Origin: Cochliopodium minus
Lineage: Eukaryota; Discosea; Himatismenida; Cochliopodiidae
Assembly (NCBI GenBank): GCA_024220525.1
Contig: JAMYWO010000074.1
Span: 102,098-166,097 of the forward strand
Direction: 5' to 3'
Length of the DNA stretch: 64,000 nucleotides
The notes beneath the pieces were generated by a model. It saw nothing but the letters and a program-made list of their open reading frames with translations. It did not search any database and was not told the DNA's origin. Positions 36,197 through 49,332 of the stretch are shown piece by piece. A program made the translations under genes and the position numbers. Positions within the stretch are counted from its first letter, which is position 1, and each line of letters begins with the position of its first letter.

Positions 36197-37659
36197 TTAA
36201 TTGTCTTCAAAAAAATCTTCATAGTTATCTTCTCCTTCCTCTGCATATTTAGGTTCTTTTGGTTCTTTTAAAAAATGAAAAGAATTTAAAATCAGACATT
36301 ATTCAATAAATAATAAAAAAAAAAATAAAAAAAAAATTACCTAGATCTTCCCCGTATTGCATAACGAAATCAACTTGACTCAATAAATATCTTACTGACT
36401 CGGTTCTGTCCTTATTTAAACCAACATATTTTACAAGTGAAAAATCTTTTACGATCCCTGAAATGGTTTTGGTTAAGTTATAGAATTTATCTTCTTTGTC
36501 GTCACTTTTCAAATCATTTTCTAAAGTGTCCAATTCACATTCCAAAAATCTTTAAAATGAAAGTTAATAAAAAATAAAAAAATAAAAAATAAAAATAAAT
36601 AAAAATTAAAAAATAAAAATGAATCTTTTTTTACTTGTCAACTTCATGATTAAACTCACATTCATCATCATCCCCTCTGTTTACAATTTCAGGATTATCT
36701 TTTTCGTACAAATCCATTTTAGAAATGACATTGATGTGAGGAAGACCCAAGTTAACCATCATGGACAAACACATCAAAGATGCGGAAATGAACAAAGAGG
36801 GTTCCATCATGAAATGGCTGTCTAAAAGCGAAACTGCACAAATTCTGTACCCAATGTTCTCCAATTTTTGTGTTATTTTTTTGAAATGGTCAAAGTGGGT
36901 ATATAATTCAACTATTGATGAGTAAAAATGGATTAATATTATGGTAAAAATTAAAGGATCATTATAAATTTTGAAATCAAATTTTTGGTGGTAATAAAGA
37001 ATCAATATTGATCAATAGATAAAATATGATAATATGGATCTCTTTGATCAGTATCTTATGCTTCTCAAAATTTTAAAATCTGTTGAATGTTATTTGGATC
37101 AATTTATATTCTCAGAGAAATATCGACCATTAAAAAATAAATATTTGAAAATTCTATTTTCCAATTTTCTATTTCCAATAAAGGGTAATTATTTTTCTTA
37201 CTTTGTCCAGGACAATCTATTAACAAGTAATCTTCTTCAAAATCTCCTATCTGTTCCTCGAACCAATCGAAATGATCCAATAAATATTGGATGCAAAGGA
37301 TCAATCCACCATTAGGACCACATTCAAATTCATCCATGAATTCATCCACTGTAATCAATTCTCTTATATCTTTGATTGGGGAAGGATATATTCGGTTTAT
37401 TTTCTCAAAAAAAAAAAAAATTTAAATAATTTTAATTTACCTATGGTTATAGGGTAATCAAAGTTTTCTGCTGCAGGATCAAGATTAACACAACTTATTC
37501 TTCTTCCTTCATTTTCACAATATTCGTTGATAGTGGAACAATATGTTGATTTTCCTTTGATATTTTAACGAAATAAGCTTCATATATCATTAATGAAAAA
37601 AGATAAAATTTTATACCAGAACCAGCAGGACCCAAAATCAATTGACAAAATTTTCCCAT
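36197..37659 (-). CDS. GPN3: GPN-loop GTPase 3
   Basis: Minus-strand exons, ATG at 37659, reconstruct a full GPN3 of about 280 residues. G1 is GPAGSG|KST, with the intron inside the P-loop. Also present are [13 protein letters not shown], the defining loop [12 protein letters not shown], the G3 stretch [14 protein letters not shown], and the G4-like ISKMDLY. The C-terminal [21 protein letters not shown] matches the family's acidic tail. GPN3 works with GPN1 in assembly and nuclear import of RNA polymerase II. The intron after CPGQ and that in the P-loop both splice in frame. Confidence 0.93.
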
Positions 37660-37749
37660 TGTTTAAATTCAAACCAATTTTTTTTATTTATATATTGAAT
37701 GAAAATATTCAAAAATATAAAAAAAAATTTGTGGTTTTTACTCAATAAG

Positions 37750-40700
37750 ATGCAAACAATCAAGAAATTATTCCAGAATGATGAAAAGATATTGAATTCT
37801 TTTGATTGTTGCTACAGCAAGAATGATAATCTTGTTTCGGGGAATATCTACATAACCAAAACCTCTGTATTTTTCACATCAAATTCAATTGATGAGATAA
37901 AGGTAAAATTGAATCTTTAAATCTTGAATCAGTTATGGTTTAAAACATGAAATTTATAAAGGAAATTTTGTGTCAATTTAATCAAATATATTTCTATTAT
38001 AAAGTTCAATTCCTTTAATAATACCTTAAAAATCATTTTAATGCATATATATTTTCTTTATGCTATCCCACATAGATCATATAATTTCTGACCAAATTTA
38101 TCGGATATAGGCCCATATCAAATTCAATGATGTGATAGAAATAAAGATAGGCACATCCAATCAGATACAGACCAATCCAATTTTGATAATAACAAAGAAT
38201 GAAGTATTTTGCTTCTGCCAATTATTCAGATTCAATGAAACCTACTGCTTGTTGCAAGCGATATGGAATAAAAAGAGCATATTGGAAGAAGATAAAGTTC
38301 TTCAAATAGCAGAGGAACAAAGAAAAATAACATCACAAAAAATAGATTTGATAGTGGGAACATTAAAACTCCCGTTGAATGAGACTATACAATATGGTAA
38401 ATAGAAATTTCTATAGAATTTTTTTTTCTTCAATAAAAATAAAAATTTAAATTAATTAAATTAAATTTAAATCAATAAATAATTTTCAAATTCAATCATT
38501 CAATTAGAAAATAACTGCTCATATTGGGATCAAAACACCAAATTGTCTTATCAGGGAAAGATTTATGTAAGCGATAACTTTGTGACCTTCTATTCAAAGG
38601 TGTTGATGGTTGAAAAGCTAGTAGAACCCATATCATTTAAATCTATAATATCAATCGAAAAAAAATCAAATGCGTTACATGTACAAAATTTTTTTAAATT
38701 TTTTTTAAATTTTTTTTAATTTTTATAATTTTATTTACATTAGATCCAAAATTCTATAGAAATTTCAACTTTAAACAACTCTTTTTTTTTCTCCAATTTT
38801 GTCCAAAGAAACAAATTTTATGAGTATCTCATTAACATCTGGGAAGAAGTCAAAGAGAAACAGAATAATTCTTCGAATATTTTGACTTCTTGTGATTTAT
38901 TTGAACTAACAGCAAATGTAAAAAAAATGAAAATGAAAAAATAAAAATAAAGATAACAAAAGAAATAAAAATAATGAAATAAAAGATGAAAAAAAATTAA
39001 TGATAAAATAAAAATAAAAAATAAAAAAATAAAAAATAAAAAATAAAAATAAAATAAAAAAAAATAAAATTAAAATTAAAATTAAAAATTAAAATTAAAA
39101 TTAAAATTAAAATAATTAATTTTTTAAAACAGTTTTTGATCACTATGCTTGAAAAAGATAACACTGAGAAAACACTTAGTATGATCAATAAAAACGTTAT
39201 GGATCTTAACAACTTTGATAGTGATAAGTCCCCTGGTTCCTTTGAGAGTAAGGGTTTTGATGATTATGGATTTAAACTTGGTGATGAGGATATTGAATCC
39301 TTCCTTAGATTCAAAGAAATCAAAGAATCAGTCATTTTGAAGCAAGAAAGAAATTGGAACAAATATTTAGATAGGTTTAAGTAAAAAAAAAAAAAATTTT
39401 TTATTTAAAATATCTAAACTTTTTAATAATCTTAATTCTTCTTTTAATTTATTAAATTATTAAACTTTTTGATAATTTTAATTTTAAATTATTAATTCTT
39501 ATAATTTAATTTAATGAACTGGTTCAGATTTTTTTACATCATCATTTTATTTGTTCTAAAGTTTAATAGTTTAATTTATTGAATTTTTTATTAAATTTAC
39601 TCGTAATTAATTTTTATTTCATTGTTTTTTTTTTTTAAAGATTCAATGAAATGTCAAAATCCACATTACTAAAGTTAGTAAAGAAAGGAATACCACAGAA
39701 GATGAGAAATGATTTGTGGTTCAAAATAAGTAACGCAGAAGAAAGCAGGAAAGAAACAATGAAAAACTATTATAACAAATTGTTGGAGTTGAACCCCAAC
39801 CAAGAAAGTGAGGAGACCATAGAAAAAGATATTTATAGGACTTTTCCTGATAATTATTTTTTTCACAACAGAAAAACTGGGTTTACTGATTCTTTGAGGG
39901 TAAAAAAAATTTTTGAAATAAAATTTGTTTATAAAATTTAATAAATAAATAAAATTTTAATTAAAAATAAATGAAAATTTAAAAATTTAAATGAAATTTA
40001 ATAAATAAATAGACTTTTTTTTAAAAAATTTAAATTTGTTTAAAATTATAATTAAAATTAAAACTAAAAATTTAAATAATAAAATATAAAAAATAAAGTG
40101 ATTTAAAGAAAAAATGTTATTAAATGTACAGTGTCATTTTTTATCAATTTTACTTTAAAGAGAGTTTTGAGGGCTTATGCTGTTAGGAATCCTGCACTTG
40201 GCTATTGCCAAGGAATGAATTTTATTGTTGCGAGTCTATTGTTGAACATGCAGAATGAACAAAATGCATTTTGGGTGTTGGTGAGAATCGTGGATGTATT
40301 ATTAGAAGGATATTTCAGTAGAGGTAAAATAAAAAATAAAGTAAAATAAAAAATAAAAAAATAAAAATAAAAAATAAAAAAATAAAAAAATAAAAAAATA
40401 AAAAATTAAAAATTAAAAATTAAAAATTATTTCTAAAAGATATGTTGGGATCTCTTGTTGATCAACAAGTTCTCATTTATTTGGTCAAAACTAAATTTCC
40501 TAAGCTCCACACTCACTTTCAAAAAATCAATTTGACCTACGAAGCTTTGTTCACAAAATGGTTCATGCTTATGTTTGTAACTGTTTTAAATTCTGAGTAT
40601 TCTTTCAGAGTGTTGGACTGTGTTTTACTAAGGTTAAAAGTTTTATTTTGATTTTAATTTGATTTTATATTTTATTTTGTTTTTAATATTTATTCGTTTA

Positions 40701-41986
40701 TTTTTATTTTATTATTTTTATTTGAATATTTTATTTATCAAATTTATTTTGTTTATTTAAATTTTTCATTATTTATTTTCATTTGGATTTATATCTTTTT
40801 TTTTTGTTTTAGTTTTTTTATCTTTTTTTTTAATTGCATTTCAATTTTTGTTTTAATTTTTTTTAAATATTTTTTTTTATTTTCAAAATTTTACTTTTAA
40901 AATTTTATCCTCAGGGGAAGCAGTTGTGTTTTAGAAATTTCATTAAGTATATTGAAACTTTTGGAAAACAGAATCCTTAAAATAGACAACGAACAAAAGA
41001 TAAACGCTTTCGTGACCGATTTTTGCGCAAATTGTTACGACAACGCTGTTTTTGACATGGTGGGTTCTTTTGACGACAATTTTTTGCTCGGATTGAGACT
41101 TGGAATAACAAAAGATGTCGAAGAAAGAATATCGAAACTGGACGGGCTTAGAGATATTATTTTCTTGACAAAATATACTCAATGTAAAATTTTTTTTTTC
41201 AATTAAATTATTTATTTTTTTCTTAGTTTTTATTTTTTACTATTTATTTACTTTATTTGTTTTTATTCATTTACTTTATTTTTAAAGTTTTTATTTGTTT
41301 TTATTTATTTTATTTTTAAAGTTTTATTTATTTTTTCTTAAATTTTTTGTTAGTTTTTAATTATTTTTTAGTTTTATTTATTTTTATTTTTTAAAGTTAA
41401 TCAGGAAGAACTCAGGGAATTACAAAACATCTACGAATTTTTGATGCGGGACAGTTTTTCTAAAGATGGGCTGGATTTCGATGCCTTCATAAAAATAATG
41501 AACCTAGTTTTTCCTTTGTGGATTAACAACGAAATATTCTTCAAACACCTCTTCAACGCCTTTGACAAAAAGAGAGACAAATGTATTAAATTTAAAGACT
41601 TGTCATTTGGAATATCATCTCTTTGCAAAGGAACAGTAAAAAATATTTATAATTTTTTATTTTAATTTAATGTTAGTTTTTTATTTTATTTTATTTAAAA
41701 TTAAAAACATTTTTTTATTTTCATTTTTTTTTTTCAGTTAGAAGAAAAATTGGCTATTTTCTTCAGATTTTTTGATGATAAGACTGTTGCTTTTATTTCT
41801 TATGAAAAATATGAGAAGATCTTGCAATTATTGTCGGATGCTTATCTCGGAGTTACGAGAAAATCAAAGGAGAACATCTCCAAGAACCTCAACTTTGAGA
41901 GTTTTTGTGAATTGGTTAAATCCAATGATCTTTTGGTCAAGAAAATTGAAGAAAACATCATTCCTTATTTTTCAAATAAAAATTAA
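37750..41986 (+). CDS. TBC1D8/9-type RabGAP (GRAM-GRAM-TBC-EF hand)
   Basis: About eleven exons on the plus strand. Two GRAM-like domains come first (ITKTSVFFTSNSIDEIK and YQGKIYVSDNFVTFYSK), each a PH-fold lipid-binding module. The TBC domain follows: LVKKGIPQKMRNDLWFKIS, the catalytic arginine finger IEKDIYRTFPDN and glutamine finger GYCQGMNFIVA, then FWVLVRIVDVLL. After it are EF-hand-like helices (FNAFDKKRDKCIKFKDL). This order is that of TBC1D8/TBC1D9. Both catalytic fingers are present, so it should accelerate GTP hydrolysis by a Rab, probably on endosomes. The stop is at 41984-41986. An in-frame extension upstream of the chosen ATG exists. Confidence 0.9.
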
Positions 41987-42272
41987 ATTTTTCATTCTTT
42001 TTTCTTTTTTTTTTTCCGCTAAATATTCAATAGGAAATTCCTTGATCAAAGATTCCACAGTATTTTGGAGCATTTGACAAATATTTTATCTTTATTTTGA
42101 TCAATTAAAAAGGAAAAATAAAATATAAAAATAATTAAATATTCAAATTTAAAAATTAAATTAAAAAATTGAAATAATCAGTTTCAAATAAACTCTTTAA
42201 CTGCACATATCAAATCAAACCAAATTTTAATATTTTTCTATTGCTCAATAGATAAGTATTTTAACAAATTGT

Positions 42273-45127
42273 ATGGAAACAAAGGATAGGAGTCTCACCA
42301 ACATTGGAAATTTAAATACCTTCAAAGATATTTTGAATGAAAATGATCCCCAAATCATGGAGAAGAAGAAAATAGGATTGAGAGGGTAAAGAATAAGCAT
42401 ATGATCTTAATTTAAAAATATTTTATTATTTGGGACTAATAAATAATTTTTAGGATTGTATCCAAAAAGAAAAAGAGATTCAATAATGAAAAATATGATC
42501 TTGATCTTGCATGTAAACTTCAAAAATATAAATCATAAAAAAATAATTTTTTAAATAAATACCAACATATAAACCTTTATCCATGAAGATATCACAGATA
42601 GAATTATTGCGATGGTAATGAGGATTAAAATTTAATTAATTTTTCCAATTTATCCTAAATTATTTTGATAAAAAAAAAGGGATTTCCATCAAAGAAGATT
42701 GAAGGGATTTATAGAAATCCAATGAAGCAAGTTCAAAATTTCATGGAGGAATATCATGAAGATAATTATAAAGTAAAGAGGAAGTTTTTGAAAAATATAA
42801 ATATAATAAATAATTAATAATATAAAAAAAAAATCAATTTAAATTATTAATTCCTTTATTAAATTAGATATACAATCTTTGTTCTGAAAGAACTTATGAT
42901 CATTCAAAATTTAAAAATAGAGTATCACACTATCCATTCGACGATCACAAGTAAACTTTTTTTTGAAAATCATTATTTGCTCAACTTATTGTCAAAACAA
43001 TTGTTTTTTTAAAGTCCTCCTAAATTTGAATTGTTCAAATCCATTTTTGAAGATATAGACAAGCATTTTGAAACAGATGAGAAAAGCATTGTGGCAATAC
43101 ATTGGTAACTTTCTTTTTCTACTTTTTTTTTTTACTCTTTTTAACTAAATCTTTAATCAATAGCAAAGTAATATACTTCATTTAAAAAAAAACCCCCTTT
43201 CTAAAATTATTTTTAAAAAGGCAGGAAAAGGTATGTTTCAAAACTTATAATAGATTATAACTCATTTTTAATTCACACTTTTTTTTTATTTAGGGAGAAC
43301 AGGTACAGTGATAGCGGGATACTTTTTATATAGATATAAATCCATGGGTGTTTCAGCTCAAGAATCTCTTGATTTCTTTTCAGAAAGGAGAACACAAGAT
43401 GGAAAAGGAGTTGTAAACTTTTTTTAAAAAATAAAAATAATTTCAAAAGTTAACTTTTCATTTTATTTTTTTTAAAAAAAAAAGACTATAAAGAGCCAAA
43501 AGAGATATGTATTTTACTTAGAAAAAATTTTGGAAATGCATGGCACCATTCCTAAAGTAATTTCCTCACCTAGAATCCTCAAAAAAATATCAATTTGCGG
43601 AACAATGGGATACGTCGCCAAAAAGGAAGAGAGTTTTCCTTCCTTTGATATCATTTGCCCTTACTATGATTTGAAGTTTGAATCCAAGAAAGAAACTGTT
43701 CACAATCTGAATAATGCAGATGACTACAATATTCTCACTTTCACCCTTGATTTGGAAGTAAACAAGGATATCATTTTTCAGTTTTATTACGATAAAAAAA
43801 GGACAGAAAAAATGTGCAGGTAAAAAATTTTCAATTAAAATTTTAAATTTTTTTTTCAAATTTTGTATTTATTTATTCCTTTGCATAAAAAAACTTCCTT
43901 GTATTTATTTTTTTTATTTTCATTTTTTTTTTTAACAGTTTCTGGCTTAACAGTTTCTTCGTTGGAGCAACTGAATCATTGGGATTAGAAGATCTAGATG
44001 GAGTTAAAAAAACTATGAACAAGTTCCCCAAAAATTTCAAAATAATGGTTTATTTCAAGGAATCATCGCAAGAACAAAAATTAGAAATGTCCTCTCCTAA
44101 TCCCACAAAAGAAGGAAATAACAATAACGGAGGAAGTAAACCTATCAACATTAACAATTCCAACAGTTCTCCTCTCAACAACCGTTTGAAGAGCTCTTCT
44201 CCTCTTTCACCTCCATCCAAGACAAGTTACATGAATAGCGGAAATATTTCTGGCACTTCTCCTCTTTCACCTCAATCCAAAACAAGTTACATGAGAAATC
44301 CAAATTGTAGATTAGCTTTTTTTTTTGATTTCTTATTCTCTTAATTATTTTTTCTTACTTTTTTGTAGCTCCAACGGAGAATGAAGTGATGGAAAGAGAA
44401 TCTAAATTCAGTCCAACTGTAACTTCGATGATTTGTCATTCTTGCAATACTCCAGTAAGTTCAAATGCAGTCAAAGCGAATAATTCCTACTTCCATAAAA
44501 CTTGTTTCTTGTGTTCAGTTTGCAATGTAACAGCTTTTTTTTATTTCAGATAAAATATTTAGAATAAATTAATTTTTTTTTATTCATAAGATGTACATGA
44601 AATCTGCTTATTTTGTTAAAGGAAAGCTTTTCTGTGAAGAACATTCCCCAAACAATGTAACATGTAACAAATGTGGCAAAAAGATCATCAAAGATTATTT
44701 CACCTTCCAAGGTGAAAAGATCCACGTGGACTGCCTCAAATGCCACAAGTGCACAACCATCCTTGACCCCAAAAATTTTTACACCGTGCTAGAACAACCA
44801 TTTTGTGAGAAATGCAGTCTAAACGTTGATGAAGAAGAACTCAAGATGGAAATAAAAAAAGAAAAACTTCTTAAGAGTTCTTCTCGTGAGAGTGTCAGTC
44901 CTAATCTTTCTCGTGTTACTTCTAATAAACCTAACTTCAATCATTTACCTCGTGCTTTTTCTCTTTACAATTACACTGCTAAGAACAAAGACGAGCTTTC
45001 TTTTAAGAAGGGTGATGTTATTGTTGTTGTCAAGGATTCTGTTGATAAGGGATGGAAAGTTGGTTTTTTGGAAAGTGATCCAAAGGCTCTTATGGGAAAT
45101 TTCCCTTCCAATTATGTTAAATATTAA
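42273..45127 (+). CDS. PTEN phosphatase fused to two LIM domains and SH3
   Basis: Exons from ATG 42273 give a PTEN catalytic domain: IVSKKKKRF, DLDLA|YITDRIIAMGFP, IYNLCSERTYD, YPFDDHNPP, and the signature HCKAGKGRTGT. This is followed by a C2 domain (FYYDKKRTEKMC, FWLNSFFVG). A Ser/Asn/Pro-rich linker leads to LIM1 (CHSC, HKTC, CSVC, FCEEH), LIM2 (CNKC, HVDC, CHKC, FCEKC) and a C-terminal SH3 domain (AFSLYNYTAKNKDELSF, GNFPSNYVKY). All joins are in phase. The catalytic Cys codon is split, with a 4-nt exon at 43164-43167 and a 10-nt exon at 43221-43230. PTEN dephosphorylates PI(3,4,5)P3 at the 3 position. LIM and SH3 parts should tether it to the actin cytoskeleton (inference). Confidence 0.9.
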
Positions 45128-45275
45128 AAATAAACTTCCTTGTTTTTTTATGTTTGATTAAAAAAAAAAACTTTTTAAGAGAAAATTAAATTCACTTTTT
45201 TTTGTATTTTTTAAATAAAAAAATTTATAAAAAAAAAAATAAGAGGTATTTGTAAATATTAAAACACATTTAAGA

Positions 45276-45553
45276 ATGATCCTTTCACTTTCTGATTTGA
45301 TATTGGCTATCACTGTTAATATATTTCCATTTTTTTAACCATTTCTTTATAACAAAATTTATTTTTGTTCTTCATTTAGTTATTTGTAAATGCTGGTGCT
45401 GTATTGAATCTTAAATTAAGCAAAGATAATGATGGATTTGAAGAACCAACAGTAAGACATAAAATTGCAGTGATTTATGATAAATTGAAATATTTGAGAA
45501 TTATGATTGGTTTATGGAACGTGTTTGTTATATTTCTGATGATGATATTTTAG
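45276..45553 (+). CDS. SMIM7: SMIM7-like small integral membrane protein
   Basis: Two exons (45276-45314, 45380-45553) give about 70 residues: MILSLSDLILAIT joined to LFVNAGAVLNLKLSK. The NAGAVLN segment and the second hydrophobic helix (RIMIGLWNVFVIFLMMIF) match human SMIM7 in order and length. The donor is GTTAAT. Function of the family is poorly known; it is a two-pass endomembrane protein. Too small and split to be seen as a single ORF. Confidence 0.85.
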
Positions 45554-45759
45554 AAATGAATCAAAAAATAAAAGAGTGCATTAAATTATTTATAATTGAA
45601 AAAAAGGATTGAATAAATTTTTTTTCATTAATGATAAAAGAATAGATTGTTGAATATGCAAATATCATCAAATTCAAAATAAAAAGATATGGAAGTTTTA
45701 GAAAACATTTTTAATAAACAGACACTTTTTTTTTTTTGAAAAAATATACAAACTACCAA

Positions 45760-48700
45760 TCAATTACTTAAACGTAAATTGACAGTAGAATCGGTTCTCA
45801 AGAGGACATTGTCATAATTCTCAGGAGAAAGTTTGGTGGGAGACAAAATACTCTTTTCATCGTTTCTCTTAAGAGAATCCTCAATAGATCTCCGCTTAGA
45901 AATCAAGTTTTCTTTGTCCAAATTTACAAGATTGAGCATCTTATTGAAGTTTTCATGAAACATGTTGTTCATGGTAACAACACTGCTCTGAAGGCTCTCA
46001 ATCTGAGAAATCATCTTGAGATTCTGCTGCTCCAAAAGCAAACGCTTGCTCCTCTCCTCCTCAAGTAGTTGTTGCAAAGTAGAGATTTTATCACTCAACA
46101 AATCAAAAACCTGAAGAGGAGAAAAATGTGGTTGGTTATGTGTAGAAAAAGAAGAAGTGTTATCTCCATTCAAATCCTTATGATTATTATTTTCGTTTTT
46201 GTTATTTTCATTTTTGTTATTTTCGTTGTAATTGTTGTTTTGGTTTTGTTGGAGGGCGTTTCGGAGGTGATCTAACCCCACTTTGTCTAGGTTGACGTTT
46301 TTGAGGAAGTGGTCCTCGCTTTGTGATTCTGTTTCGTTGATCACAGTCGAACCTGACCTCTCCTTTGTTTCTTCATGAGTATTGAACGAATCTTTCGAAT
46401 ATAAAAAAAGTGTTTAGTTTTAAAAATAAAAAACTTTTTAATAATTATAAATAAAATCCAAAAAAATTAAAAATGAAAAAAATAAAAATAAAAAAAAATA
46501 AAAATTGAAATGAAAAAAAAATAAAAATAATAAATTAAAAAAAAAAGAATAAAAATAAAATAAAACCAATAAAATGAAAAAAAGTACCATGTGTATCCAT
46601 ATTAGATGAGGTATTCAAATTTAGATTGATGTTACTAGTATTGAGATTGGGGCTAGGAATAGGTAGATTCTTGGACTTTTTGTGGTTTTTATTGAAAAGA
46701 TATTGCTTGTTTGGTTTGTGAACCTGCTGAAACTTGTCGGTATTAAAACTCGAAGAAAACTCATTGAAATTAATATCCTCCTCAGAAACATCATTGAAAT
46801 TGAGTGTTTTTTGTGATTTTTGAATTTTTTCTCCAACAAAAATGCTGGCCATGTCGATTTCTATTTCCTCTTCTTCCTTCTTGTCTCCTTCCACCTTTTT
46901 GTTCTTCAACAATGTCACTAATCTTTCCAAAATGCATCCTCCATCTTTCGAATTTTTTGTGAAATTGTGCTAAAATAAAAAAGAAAAAGAAGATTTTAGT
47001 TTATTCAAATTTTTTGTAAATCAAAAAATATTTAAAAAACTGAAAAAATATATATTCAATGATCAAAATTTTGTACTTTTAAAAATAAATTAATAACTTT
47101 ATATTTAAAATTAAAATATGTATTTAAATCAAAAATTATGAGTAAATCTAAAGTTGAAAATATTTGATGATTAAAATATACTTTAATAATAAAAAAAAAA
47201 ATTGAAAATGAAAAAATTTTAAAATTTAAAAGTAACATTATTAATTTTAAAACAAAAATAAAAAATAATTAAAATTTAATCTAAACGAAATCAAAATTTT
47301 TCTTTTTTAAAAAAATGGTTACATTTAATAAATCAGTAGCTGAAGACCTTTTGTTAGGATCAACTATTAAACACTTTGAAATAAAATCATTCATCTCAGT
47401 GGGCCAATCATGAGGATCCCTGAGACAAGGAGGGGGAGAGTTGGTGACAGATTTCATCGCTCTGAGCGGAGGGAGGTCCGCTTTCGGAGGGACAGTCTCC
47501 GCCATTTCAATTACAGTGATCGCCAATGACCAAATGTCACATTTAAAGTCATATGTTTTTCCCAAGCATACTTCTGGTGCCATCCAATACTTTTTTTTCA
47601 ATCAAAATAAAATTAAAAGTTTTTTTAAAAGAAAAATATTCCAAGAATATAATTTGATTAAAAAATTATTGATTTATTATATTTAAATATTTATTTAATT
47701 AGAGATGTTCAAAATTTTAAAACAGTTTTAAATTTGTTAGTAAGAATTTTATATCCGCTAACAAGTTGTAAATTTTGGACATGTCTATTTATTTAATTAT
47801 ATCTTTATAATTATAATGTTATCTTGATTTTTTATCTCAAGGAGGATAATTATTCACTTTAAAAAAAGCAAAGAAAAAATTGTTTTACAGGTGATCCTAT
47901 CGTTTCTTTGCTCTTCCCCAAAATATCTGATACACCAAAATCTGCTATTTTAATTATTGCTTGTTCATCCAGCAAAATATTAGCTGATTTTTTTTGGAAT
48001 TGAATTAAAAATTTAATTTTAGGTGAAAAATTCTAATTTATATTTTTTTTTTTTTAATTTGCCTGCTTTGATATCTCGATGTATTATTTTTCTCTCGTGA
48101 AGATATTCCAATCCATTCAAGGCTCCTTTTGTGATATATGCGATTTGATCTGAATCCAAAGATTTGTTATCACATTTGACGATGAGATCTCTGACACTCC
48201 CCAATTTACAAAATTCCATAAGAATCTAGATTTCATAGAAGAGTAAATAAGGTGATGAGAATTAAAAAAAAAGAAGTGAATAATCAATGAGATGTCCAAT
48301 AAAATAAAATATTTAAATTTGTATTGTCGTTCCTCTATTGTTGAATGTTTTTGTTTGATGAATTTATGATTTTAAATTTTATAGGTATGTATTTTTTGGG
48401 TACATTGATTTCTTATTTAGAAAATATCAATAAGAGTTAAAAGTTTAAATGATTGGTGAATCTCTTTTTAAGGAAAAATGATAAGATAAATTTGAGAAAA
48501 ATTCAATAATTAAAAAAAGAGAAAATATTATCAATATTTCCTTCGTATATTTTACCCAAAGATTCTGATTCATTGTACATGTTCCATAATATGTCACTAT
48601 ATTAGTATGTTTACATTGTTTCAATATATCTATTTCCTTTTGTATTTCGGGTTGATCTTCTCGTGTATGAAAATTTAATTCTTTTATAGCTAAACATTTT

Positions 48701-49332
48701 CCAGTATCAGTTTGTTTTCCAATATATACACTTTGAAAAATTTGATGTTTATAAATTTATTAATAGATTTTTGAATGGTAATTGTTAGGATAGTTTTGAT
48801 ATTGTCTTTAAATCTTCTTTAAAAAAAAGTTCTTACGTTCCAAATCCCCTATAAATTTATTTTCAAAAAAAAAAATATTTTTGTTAAATGATGATTGTTC
48901 ATATGAGATATATCCCATTTGATAAGGATTAAATATCATTGAATATAAAAAAAATTTTCTTTATTCAATTACCCTTCCCCAATCTTGTTTACAATTTCAA
49001 AAATATTCTCTCCGGTCCATGTCAATTCTTCATCCACATGCAATATATGCAATACATTTCTTGGTAAAGATATTGTATTGTTTCTTGATTTTGTGGGTGT
49101 TTCAATAGCTAAATGATATTATAAATTATTATTAATTTTCATTTTTGTATTTGAATTCTCATATTCTACCTTCATTTGTTTTGATTTCTCTCCTTTCTGA
49201 TTTCCTTTTTGATTTGAAAAATGATACATTATTGAAAAGACCTGATAAAAATGATTCTCTTTTTCCCCTTTTGGAAGGGGATGAAGATAATATAGTGCTA
49301 TTATTATCTTTGTTTTGCTTCTTATTATTCAT
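45760..49332 (-). CDS. PAK/STE20-family kinase with CRIB-like motif and C-terminal coiled coil
   Basis: Exons run on the minus strand from ATG 49332. After a basic/Ser-rich N-terminus comes a CRIB-like motif, ISLPRNVLHILHV, a few residues before the kinase domain. The glycine-rich loop GEGGFGTVYIG is completed by a 12-nt exon (48837-48848). Catalytic elements: CLAIKEL, HRDIKAANILL, ADFGVSD, GSPYWMAPEVC, DIWSLAITVIEMA. The HRDIKAAN element requires a GC-AG intron (47984-48062). The C-terminal half (about 46930-45760) is disordered, Asn-rich and ends in a coiled coil (LQQLLEEERSKRLLLEQQN). All catalytic residues are present. By family, it is activated by Rac/Cdc42 and acts on cytoskeleton or MAPK targets. 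Confidence 0.88.
47704..47783. repeat. ~80-bp terminal-inverted-repeat element, copy 1
   Basis: It lies in the kinase intron before the YWMAPE exon. The left end reads ATGTTCAAAATTTTAAAAC and the right end is nearly its reverse complement (GTTGTAAATTTTGGACAT). The internal motif TATCCGCTAACAA is shared with copy 2 at 56394-56473. It has no coding capacity; MITE-like. Confidence 0.7.
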
